Of a stretch of 13,605 nucleotides of DNA, positions 1 to 6,501 are shown in pieces. The DNA comes from Deltaproteobacteria bacterium (lineage in GTDB: Bacteria > DRYD01): NCBI GenBank assembly GCA_028276365.1, contig JAPYWL010000035.1:1-13605 (forward strand), in the 5' to 3' direction. The position numbers were made by a program, and so were the translations under genes. Each line of letters begins with the position of its first letter. The stretch's first letter is position 1. A model generated the notes under the pieces. The model had not been told where the DNA came from, did no database searches, and saw only the letters and a program-made list of their open reading frames with translations.

Positions 1-577
1 GTTTTGTAGATTTTTCTTCTTGATTTTTTATTTTTATATATACATTATTTTTAGCTACTAATTTTTTTATATTAAAATATAATTCTACGGTATCTGATTT
101 TATAAAAGTAGTTGGATTATATAAAGTAGGCTTACCACTACCTATACCAAATTCCTTATCTTCATAGTATCTAAATAAATCACATTTAACCTTAGTATCT
201 TCATAAAAAATTTCTACATTACCTATTAATTCAAATACTTTATTTTTACTATCATAAACTAATTTATCACTTCTATGATAGATATATTTTTGGGTATTTT
301 CATTATTTTTATTTTTTTTATTATTTTTATTATTTGTGTTATTTATGTTATTTTCATTTTGTTTTTCTAATTTTTTTTCATTTTGAGTTTTTTTATCATA
401 TAAATTTTCTTTTAAATTTTGTATATTATTTTCTAAGCTGTAAATTGGATTTAATTTTGTAATAATTAAGAAAAACAAAAATAAAGTAATTAAGAATAAA
501 TGAAAAATAATAAATTTGATTAAGATTTTTTTATTTGATTTATTTTTAGGTAGTTTTAATTTTTTATATAATTTCAT
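1..577 (-). CDS. OstA/LptA-like envelope protein, N-terminal part (cut by window edge)
   Basis: A reading frame of 192 codons runs from an ATG at 577 off the left edge, so the C-terminus is missing. Residues about 17-44 form one long hydrophobic segment (signal anchor or signal peptide). A low-complexity Asn/Lys/Glu linker follows at about residues 50-98. The segment after it, with LVYDSKNKVFELIGNVEIFY, then a polar strand ending GIGSGKPTLYNP and a FIKSDTVELYF strand, shows the repeating beta pattern of the OstA/LptA N-terminal fold (l.GnV.i.y.d..., G.g.P, i.ad.l.y). That family bridges the periplasm in lipopolysaccharide transport or builds related outer-membrane parts, so it suggests a diderm cell. 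LptC has a similar fold behind one membrane helix and is an alternative. The gene starts 23 bp after the kinase-like gene and probably shares its transcript. No clear ribosome site is visible. Family assignment is by pattern; the exact role is inferred. Confidence 0.68.
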   Translation of the reverse strand, partial: MKLYKKLKLPKNKSNKKILIKFIIFHLFLITLFLFFLIITKLNPIYSLENNIQNLKENLYDKKTQNEKKLEKQNENNINNTNNKNNKKNKNNENTQKYIYHRSDKLVYDSKNKVFELIGNVEIFYEDTKVKCDLFRYYEDKEFGIGSGKPTLYNPTTFIKSDTVELYFNIKKLVAKNNVYIKIKNQEEKSTK

Positions 578-580
578 AGT

Positions 581-618
581 TTATAATGGTAATTTTATTT
601 TTATACTGGTAATTTTAT
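581..618. repeat. imperfect 18-bp direct repeat, 20-bp period
   Basis: The 18 bases at 581-598 and at 601-618 differ at one position (ttataatggtaattttat against ttatactggtaattttat). The right copy covers the stop and last codons of the kinase-like gene. The left copy fills the 23-bp gap before the OstA-like start. It looks like a local tandem duplication of the 3' end of the upstream gene. No function is evident. Confidence 0.6.
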
Positions 619-1770
619 GGTGAAAGTAGTTCCTTTATTGGGGGTAGAATTTATTTCTAAATTACAGTCATGTTCTTTAAGAATATTTTTAGCTACGTAA
701 AGCCCTAACCCTAATCCTGATTTACTGGAAAAAGTTTTAAAAGGTTCACCAATATTACTTGTATCCTCTATTCCTATCCCATTATCACTTATAATTATAT
801 TTATATAATTCTCGTTAGATTCATAAACAACCTTGAAATCAATATAATTTTCTTCTTTATCTAAATCTTGAAATTTTAAAGCATTATCTAAGATATTATT
901 TATAGCTAAAGTAAATTTATCAGTATCAATAGAAACAGATGGTAAATTGGGTTGAATAAAATATTTAAAAAGTACATTTTTAGAATTAACTGTATTAAAA
1001 TCAATTACTTTTGAATTAAAATTTTGGGCTATACTTAGAAAGTAATCATAAGTATTTATTCTTTGTCTATTTAAATTTAAAGTTTCTTTAAGTTTTAATA
1101 TATTTAATATTAATTTAATTCCTTCTTTTGCTTCTTTATCTATTATAGAAATTAAATTTTTAGATACCTCAGGGTCTTTGTAATAACCATCTAATAATAA
1201 TGTTTCTGTAAAAGCTTTGGTTGTTGTTAAAACTTTATTAATTATACTTGCTAAAATTTCTATTTTTTTGTTTAAAAAATCTATCTCTTTATTAAGTAAA
1301 ACAATGTTATTAATATTTTCAGTATCCATTGCTTTGGGAGAAATAAATATTGCTAAAAATAATTCTTTATTACTTAAAATTAATCTTATTAGTATTAGTT
1401 CAAAAATATTATTTTTATAAACTACATTTATAGATGTTAAGTTAGTTGTTTTTATTTCTAAAGCATTTAAGAGATTTAACAGGTTATATATGAATGGTTC
1501 TAAGAGATCTTTAGAAATATTTGCCAAAAAAGGAGACTTAGAAGGATTATTTAAAAAAAACTGTATTTTTTCTTTGTTTTCTTGGGATTGAATAATATCT
1601 AATAAAATTATTTCTTTTTTTTCATTATTTTCGTTATCTAAAAATATGTTCTTAAAGATTGAATTAAATAAAATTGTATTAGATTTCTTATCTAAAACTA
1701 CTGCTGGAAATTTTATTAATTCTATTAGATTGCTAATTATATCTACTATTTTTTTATGAACACTGGACAT
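601..1770 (-). CDS. sensor-histidine-kinase-like protein lacking the phospho-acceptor histidine
   Basis: This 389-residue protein is soluble, with no membrane segment visible. Residues about 15-145 are PAS-like (FPAVVLDKKSNTILFNS is the usual opening). The C-terminal ATPase domain is well kept: N box at 288-300 (INNILDNALKF), G1 DNGIGI at 329-334, F box EPFKTF at 342-347 and G2 GLGLGL at 352-357. The dimerisation helix that should carry the H box (S-H-E-L-R-T-P-L) is recognisable at about 172-230 from its flanks (AFTETLLLDG..KDPE..., IIDKEAKEG). At the H-box position, however, it reads ASIINKVLTTTKAF, with no His. The whole protein has only two His residues, H5 and H367, both far from this site. 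It lies 93 bp after a PhoB-type regulator gene, its natural partner. It may be a regulatory pseudokinase, or may act on its partner without autophosphorylation. The start is the first ATG of the frame and has no clear ribosome site. Confidence 0.8.
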   Translation of the reverse strand: MSSVHKKIVDIISNLIELIKFPAVVLDKKSNTILFNSIFKNIFLDNENNEKKEIILLDIIQSQENKEKIQFFLNNPSKSPFLANISKDLLEPFIYNLLNLLNALEIKTTNLTSINVVYKNNIFELILIRLILSNKELFLAIFISPKAMDTENINNIVLLNKEIDFLNKKIEILASIINKVLTTTKAFTETLLLDGYYKDPEVSKNLISIIDKEAKEGIKLILNILKLKETLNLNRQRINTYDYFLSIAQNFNSKVIDFNTVNSKNVLFKYFIQPNLPSVSIDTDKFTLAINNILDNALKFQDLDKEENYIDFKVVYESNENYINIIISDNGIGIEDTSNIGEPFKTFSSKSGLGLGLYVAKNILKEHDCNLEINSTPNKGTTFTIKLPV

Positions 1771-1863
1771 TTTTTTAGTTTTATATCAAATTAATCATAT
1801 TCAAACTAATTAGATTTATTATATTTATATAAATACTTAACATTTTTAATTTTAGCTGGATTT

Positions 1864-2565
1864 TTATTTTTCTGCTTGTTCGCTTTCAACTACGAATTTA
1901 TAACCCACTCCATGGACAGTCTTAATATATGTAGCATTTTTATCGTTATCTTCTATTTTTTGTCTTAATCTTCTTATATGTACATCAACTGTTCGAGTAT
2001 CCCCTAAATAATCATATCCCCATATTTGTTCTAATAAGTATTGTCTAGTGAATACCCTGCCAGGGTTTGTTATGAATAATTTTAATAAATCAAATTCCTT
2101 AGGTTTTAGTTCTAAGAGTACGTCATTTTTATAAATTTCCCTTTTATTGACATTAATTTTAAAAGGACCTACTTGGATCTGATTAGTATCAATATTAGAG
2201 GTTCTAATCCTTTTAAGTACTGCTTTTATTCTTGCTAATAATTCCCTAGGACTAAAAGGCTTAGTTATATAATCATCTGCTCCAAGCTCAAATCCTAAAA
2301 TTTTATCTATTTCTTCACCTTTTGCAGTTAGCATTATTATTGGTACTCTACTTTCTTTCCTTATAGTTTTACAAACTTCAAAGCCCCCCATATCAGGTAG
2401 CATAACATCTAATATTATTAAATCTGGTTTCTCTTTTCTATATAAATCTAAAGCATCTTTACCTTTATATGCCTCTATAACTCTATAATTCTCTTTTTTA
2501 AGATGAAACTTAATTAACTCTACTATATTTTTTTCATCATCTACTATTAAAATTTTTGCTTCCAT
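1864..2565 (-). CDS. PhoB/OmpR-family response regulator
   Basis: A full-length 233-residue two-domain regulator. The receiver spans residues 1-118, with acidic pair D9-D10, phospho-acceptor D53 in LILDVMLPD, T80 and K102 (YITKPF). The winged-helix DNA-binding domain spans about 130-227, with the family marks KPKEFDLL, QIWGYDY, RTVDVHIRRLRQKI and TVHGVGYKF. It should bind direct repeats upstream of target genes once phosphorylated. Targets are unknown; the OstA-like neighbour suggests an envelope regulon. The gene follows the exported helical protein by 32 bp and precedes the kinase-like gene. An AGGAGGTG ribosome site (2579-2586) is present but leaves 15 bases to the only in-frame ATG, longer than usual. 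An in-frame TGA at 2578-2580 rules out a further upstream ATG. Confidence 0.93.
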   Translation of the reverse strand: MEAKILIVDDEKNIVELIKFHLKKENYRVIEAYKGKDALDLYRKEKPDLIILDVMLPDMGGFEVCKTIRKESRVPIIMLTAKGEEIDKILGFELGADDYITKPFSPRELLARIKAVLKRIRTSNIDTNQIQVGPFKINVNKREIYKNDVLLELKPKEFDLLKLFITNPGRVFTRQYLLEQIWGYDYLGDTRTVDVHIRRLRQKIEDNDKNATYIKTVHGVGYKFVVESEQAEK

Positions 2566-2597
2566 TTTAAGTATTTTTCACCTCCTAATTAAAAAAA

Positions 2598-3311
2598 CTA
2601 CTTTTTAAATTTACTTTCAGCTTCCTTTAATATTTTTCTTACTTCCTCTTTTTTTATTAAATTATAATAATTTTTTAAATCTTGTAGAGTTTTTTTAGCC
2701 TTGTCATATTCATTTATTAATAAATAATAATCTATCGACTTTTTATAATATAAAGCAATTTGAACTAAGATATCTTCATTTAGCGTTTCTTGAATTTTCT
2801 CTTTTTTATATGTATCATTAACAAATGGAATATATTGAGTTTTATAGAATTCAAGTGAATATTTAGGATCTGTTGCATAAATTTTTTGTAATGTAGAAGC
2901 CATATTTAAATAATTACTAGCATATAAAGAATTTATTGTATCTATTTTTGATTTATCTTGAATTTTAGATAGAGAAATATTTAATTCATTTGAAAAAAAT
3001 AAAACATCCTTAGAAATATTATAAAACTTTTCTTTATTATTTAATTTATCTAAGTATATTATGTAAGCTAAAGTTAAATACGAAATTGAATTAACATAGT
3101 TTAAGGCACTGTATTTGAAATCTTTATTATAATAATAATTTTTAGCAATTTTGTAGTAATTATACCCTTTTTCTTCATAAATTTGAGCTTTATTTAATGA
3201 ATCATCTTCTATAGCATATGTAAAAAATTTAAATATTATATTCCAAAATATTAGTATATTTAAATAAATGATTCCTTTAATTAAATTTTTTCTCATTTTT
3301 TTATAGATCAT
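2598..3311 (-). CDS. exported helical (TPR-like) protein of unknown function
   Basis: A 237-residue protein with a basic N-terminus (KKMRKNLIKG) and a hydrophobic stretch at about 12-34 ending in FTYA, a plausible signal peptide cleaved near residue 33, or else a membrane anchor. The rest is predicted helical, Tyr/Lys/Asn rich, with alternating aromatic and small residues (KGYNYYKIAKNYYYNKDFKYSA, YYKKSIDYYLLINEYDKAKK) as in TPR-type solenoids, but I cannot define full repeats. It sits between a lone receiver gene and the PhoB-type regulator gene, so it may be an extracytoplasmic part of the same signalling system. That is inference from position only. The start is uncertain: ATG at 3311 or ATG at 3296 (MRKN), neither with a clear ribosome site. 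I do not recognise the family. Confidence 0.72.
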   Translation of the reverse strand: MIYKKMRKNLIKGIIYLNILIFWNIIFKFFTYAIEDDSLNKAQIYEEKGYNYYKIAKNYYYNKDFKYSALNYVNSISYLTLAYIIYLDKLNNKEKFYNISKDVLFFSNELNISLSKIQDKSKIDTINSLYASNYLNMASTLQKIYATDPKYSLEFYKTQYIPFVNDTYKKEKIQETLNEDILVQIALYYKKSIDYYLLINEYDKAKKTLQDLKNYYNLIKKEEVRKILKEAESKFKK

Positions 3312-3366
3312 TGTTTTTTAGTTTTAGCTTTTTATTTTTGTTTTTAGATTTTGGTTTTGTTTTTCT

Positions 3367-3762
3367 TTAGTTTTTGGAATTTAAAACTCTTTCAATAGCT
3401 TCAATAATTTCTTGAGGATCAAAAGGTTTTATTATATAGTCTTTAACCCCTAATAATGTAGATTGTTTAATAGTTTCATAAGTATCTGTAGCCGTTAGCA
3501 TTAAGATATCTATATTGTTATATAGGGGATTTTGTCTAATTTTCTTTATGAATTCTAATCCATCCATTTCTGGCATCCTATAATCACAGATCATAATTTT
3601 TATATCTTTCCAATTTTTATCTAATATTTCTAAAGCTTCTTTTACTGTATTAGCTTTTAATGATTCATAACCCTCTAATTCTAATATACTACTTACTAAA
3701 TTGGTTATATTAGGCTCATCATCTAATACCAATATTTTTATTTTTTTCTTTTCTTCTTTCAT
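3367..3762 (-). CDS. stand-alone CheY-like receiver protein
   Basis: At 131 residues this is one receiver domain with nothing attached. Key residues are D14-D15, phospho-acceptor D60 in ICDYRMPEMDG, T90 (LMLTAT) and K112 (YIIKPF), so it should be phosphorylatable. Single-domain receivers act in phosphorelays or by binding a target protein. Nothing here shows which kinase feeds it. An AGAGGTG ribosome site lies a proper distance upstream of the ATG at 3762. It is 43 bp downstream of trpS and 55 bp upstream of the helical exported protein. With the PhoB-type regulator this makes two receivers beside one histidine-less kinase, which suggests a kinase encoded elsewhere or a non-standard relay. 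Confidence 0.9.
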   Translation of the reverse strand: MKEEKKKIKILVLDDEPNITNLVSSILELEGYESLKANTVKEALEILDKNWKDIKIMICDYRMPEMDGLEFIKKIRQNPLYNNIDILMLTATDTYETIKQSTLLGVKDYIIKPFDPQEIIEAIERVLNSKN

Positions 3763-3805
3763 GTTAATTTTTTCACCTCTTAGAGTTTAATTTAATTATT
3801 TATTT

Positions 3806-4801
3806 TTATAATTTTTTTGTTAAATTACTTATTAAATTTACTTTATAGTAAACTTGGTTTAACGTATTAGAAACTACTTCTTGAGCTTTTTTGGAACCTT
3901 CTATTAAAATATCCATTATTTCATCTTTATTTTTCTCTATTTGTTTTCTCTTTTCTCTTATTGGAGCTATGTAATTATTTATAATATTACATAATTTTAA
4001 TTTACAATCTACGCACCCTAATGTCCCTTTTTTACAGTTTTCTTCAATTTCTTTTAATTCAGGATTTTCAAAAGCTTTGTGTAAAGAAAATACATTACAT
4101 ATTTCTGGTCTACCTGGCGAATTTTTATATATTTTATTAGGATCAGTTATATATTTCATTATCTTTTCTTTAATATTTTTTTCATCATCATCTATATATA
4201 TGGCATTATTATAACTTTTACTCATTTTTCTACCATCAAATCCTGGAATATATGGTGTATTTGTTAATAATTCTTTAGGTTCTGTGAAAGTAGGACCATA
4301 TAAATAATTAAATCTTCTAGCTATTTCCCTAGTTAATTCTAAATGAGGTAATTGATCTTCTCCTACAGGTACAATAGAAGCATTAAATGCTAATATATCT
4401 GCACTCATTAATACAGGATACCCAAAAAAACCATATGTAGCTATATCTTTACCTAATTCTTTTATTTGATCTTTAAAAGACGGTACTCTTTCTAACCAAC
4501 TAAGAGGTACTATCATTGATAATATTAAATGTAAAACAGCTACATCTTTTACCATTGATTGTAAGTATATAACAGCTTTATTAGGATCTATTCCAAAAGC
4601 TAGATAATCTATCATAACCTCTTTAATATGTTCTTGTAATTCTTGAGTTTTTTGGTAATTAGTGGTTAAAGCGTGCCAATCCACTATAATAAAATAACTC
4701 TTATATTTATCTTGATATTCTTTCCAGTTTTTTAAAGCACCAAATATATGACCTATGTGTAGTTTTCCTGTAGGTCTCATCCCACTTACTAATATTTCCA
4801 T
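3806..4801 (-). CDS. trpS: tryptophanyl-tRNA synthetase
   Basis: This 331-residue class I synthetase charges tRNA-Trp with tryptophan using ATP. The HIGH motif is at residues 15-18 (GKLHIGH) and KMSKS at 192-196. Other family blocks are present (SGMRPTGKLHIGH, PVGEDQLPHLELTREIARRFN). The length is usual for bacterial TrpRS. Near the C-terminal side are C235, C256, C263 and C266 (C-x20-C-x6-C-x2-C, in EIC...ENC...LGCVDC), with C271 after them. This resembles the cysteine set that holds a [4Fe-4S] cluster in Thermotoga maritima TrpRS; cluster binding here is inferred. A ribosome site AGAGGT stands 7-8 bases before the ATG. The gene follows rimO by 21 bp and probably shares its transcript. Confidence 0.95.
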   Translation of the reverse strand: MEILVSGMRPTGKLHIGHIFGALKNWKEYQDKYKSYFIIVDWHALTTNYQKTQELQEHIKEVMIDYLAFGIDPNKAVIYLQSMVKDVAVLHLILSMIVPLSWLERVPSFKDQIKELGKDIATYGFFGYPVLMSADILAFNASIVPVGEDQLPHLELTREIARRFNYLYGPTFTEPKELLTNTPYIPGFDGRKMSKSYNNAIYIDDDEKNIKEKIMKYITDPNKIYKNSPGRPEICNVFSLHKAFENPELKEIEENCKKGTLGCVDCKLKLCNIINNYIAPIREKRKQIEKNKDEIMDILIEGSKKAQEVVSNTLNQVYYKVNLISNLTKKL

Positions 4802-4822
4802 ACTCTTACCTCTTTGCTTTAT

Positions 4823-6172
4823 TTATTTTTTATTTGATACTAATTCTCCATAAAATTCGTAATCTTTATTATTATAATCTGTAATTTTTACATCATAAAA
4901 ATTACCTATTTTAATTTTTTTGTTATTTTTATTAATTTTTATTTTTATAATGCTATCAACTTCAGGTGCATCAAAATAAGCCCTACCTAAGAAGAAATCG
5001 TTATCTTTTGCTTCTATTAATACTCTATATTCTTTATTAATTTGTTTAATGGACCATTCTTTAAGGATTTCATTTTGAAGATTTACTACTTCATTATATC
5101 GCTTTTGTTTTATTTTATAATTAACTTGTGGTAAAGAATAAGATAGAGTACCATATTCTCTGTAGTATTTAAAGAAGCCTGCTCGCTCTATTTTTACTTT
5201 TTCTAAAAATGATAATAATTCTTGAAAATCTTCTTCCTCTTCATAAGGATGTCCTACTATAAACGTTGATCTTATTACTACGTTATCTATATTTTCCCTT
5301 ATTTTATTTAGTAGTTTTAAATAAAATTCTTTATGTCCTGGTCTTCTCATTGCTCTTAATACTTTTAAACTAACATGTTGTAAAGGGATATCTATATATT
5401 TAACAATTTTAGAATAGTTAGCTATTGTTTTTATAGCATCGGTATTTAAAGTAGTGGGATAAAGATAAAGCAACCTTATCCAAAAATCCCTATCTATTGT
5501 TGCTAATTTTTCTAATAATTCGTTTAATGCTAACTTTTTATATAAATCATACCCATAAAATGATGTATCTTGTGAAACTAATATTATTTCTTTTATTCCT
5601 AAATATACTAATTTTTTAACTTCTTTATATATATCCTCTATTTCTCTTGATTTGTATTTACCTCTTATTTTGGGGATAAAACAAAATGAACAAGTATGAT
5701 TACAACCTTCTGCTATCTTTACATATGAGTAATAACCAGTAGTTATAAATTTTGATAATTTATAAGAATAATCTATTGACTTAGTATATTCACTTAGATA
5801 TACTATTTTTTCTCCTTTTAGTATTTTATCTATATCATAGGAGATATTATTAAAGGTTCCTGTATCATAAAAAGCATTAACTTCTTTAAAAATTTTAACT
5901 AATTTTTCTCTTTGCCTAGTTACTAAGCATCCAGTTACTATTACTTTTGTTTTTAAATTGTTTTCTTTGATTGTATTTATAACATTATTTATAGTTTGAT
6001 TTGATTGATTAATAGCTGGTTTAATAAATCCACAAGTGTTTATAATAACTATATCTGATTCTTGAATGTTATTAGTATAATGATGGCCTTTATCAAGTAG
6101 TGAAGCTGATATTATTTCACTATCTACAGTGTTTTTAGAGCAACCTAAGGTTATTACAGTAAATTTAGCCAT
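4823..6172 (-). CDS. rimO: ribosomal protein S12 methylthiotransferase RimO
   Basis: A 449-residue radical-SAM enzyme that adds a methylthio group to an Asp of ribosomal protein S12. The N-terminal UPF0004 domain carries the cluster cysteines C11 (TLGCSKN), C47 (NTCGF) and C82 (TGCL). The radical-SAM CxxxCxxC is C157, C161, C164 (EGCNHTCSFC). A C-terminal TRAM-type domain covers about 380-445. RimO rather than MiaB is supported by LGCSKNTVDSE, IPKIRGKYKSRE and RLLYLYP. One departure is GHPYEEEEDF, where the family usually has GxPGET/GE. It is first in the leftward operon. The only good ribosome site, AGGAGG at 6199-6204, is 26 bases before the ATG. An in-frame TAA just upstream excludes a longer protein. 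Confidence 0.93.
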   Translation of the reverse strand: MAKFTVITLGCSKNTVDSEIISASLLDKGHHYTNNIQESDIVIINTCGFIKPAINQSNQTINNVINTIKENNLKTKVIVTGCLVTRQREKLVKIFKEVNAFYDTGTFNNISYDIDKILKGEKIVYLSEYTKSIDYSYKLSKFITTGYYSYVKIAEGCNHTCSFCFIPKIRGKYKSREIEDIYKEVKKLVYLGIKEIILVSQDTSFYGYDLYKKLALNELLEKLATIDRDFWIRLLYLYPTTLNTDAIKTIANYSKIVKYIDIPLQHVSLKVLRAMRRPGHKEFYLKLLNKIRENIDNVVIRSTFIVGHPYEEEEDFQELLSFLEKVKIERAGFFKYYREYGTLSYSLPQVNYKIKQKRYNEVVNLQNEILKEWSIKQINKEYRVLIEAKDNDFFLGRAYFDAPEVDSIIKIKINKNNKKIKIGNFYDVKITDYNNKDYEFYGELVSNKK

Positions 6173-6212
6173 AATTTAATTATTTTTTTATAACTTAACC
6201 TCCTTTATTACT

Positions 6213-6221
6213 ATTATACCA
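6213..6221 (-). promoter_or_regulatory. extended -10 promoter for the rimO-trpS-signalling operon
   Basis: On the minus strand the bases read TGGTATAAT, a perfect TGn plus TATAAT extended -10 box. No good -35 box stands 16-18 bases upstream, as is allowed for extended -10 promoters. The start of transcription would fall near 6206, placing the AGGAGG at 6199-6204 right at the 5' end of the messenger. Confidence 0.5.
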
Positions 6222-6308
6222 TTTATTAACAATTCCTTTTAATTATAATAATTAATAAGTATTTAAAAGGATAGATTAATGATAAAAGGAAAATAAATAA
6301 TAGGGGCT

Positions 6309-6381
6309 GGGCGAGTAGCTCAGTGGTTAGAGCGCCTGTTTCACAAGCAGGAGGTCATAGGTTCAATTCCTATCTCGCCCA
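6309..6381 (+). tRNA. tRNA-Val (anticodon CAC)
   Basis: A complete cloverleaf of 73 bases. The acceptor stem gggcgag (6309-6315) pairs fully with ctcgccc (6374-6380), with discriminator A at 6381. The D arm contains AGCTCAGTGGTTAGAGC. The anticodon stem cctgt/gcagg closes the loop ttcacaa, giving anticodon CAC, which reads the Val codon GTG. The variable loop is aggtc. The T arm is ataGG-TTCAATT-CCtat. No CCA is encoded. It stands alone between the divergent rimO operon and the acyl-CoA dehydrogenase gene. Confidence 0.95.
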
Positions 6382-6436
6382 TCCTTTTTTATATCCATCC
6401 CTTCTTTTTCCTGTTAAAGGTTTTTTTTATACTTTA

Positions 6437-6442
6437 TATAAT
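6437..6442 (+). promoter_or_regulatory. possible -10 box upstream of the acyl-CoA dehydrogenase gene
   Basis: A TATAAT sequence lies 60 bases before the start codon. At 17 bases upstream only a weak TTAAAG stands in the -35 place. In so AT-rich a genome TATAAT arises by chance easily, so this is a weak call. Confidence 0.3.
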
Positions 6443-6501
6443 ATTTATATTGTAAAAAAAGTAGAAAAGTTTGAATTACAGCAAATAAAGGAGTGAATTT
6501 A

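Noticed and set aside
300-420. Repetitive ttattttt-type stretch, possible tandem repeat or CRISPR-like array
   Set aside because: It is the Asn/Lys-rich linker of the OstA-like protein in AT-rich codons, without regular repeat and spacer units.
1217-1420. A 67-codon open frame on the plus strand
   Set aside because: It lies wholly inside the kinase-like gene on the other strand, has no ribosome site and encodes a biased hydrophobic peptide; it is a shadow of the real gene.
6222-6308. Promoter for the tRNA gene on the plus strand
   Set aside because: Several AT-rich -10-like sequences exist but none has a matching -35 box at a proper distance, so no single site can be chosen.
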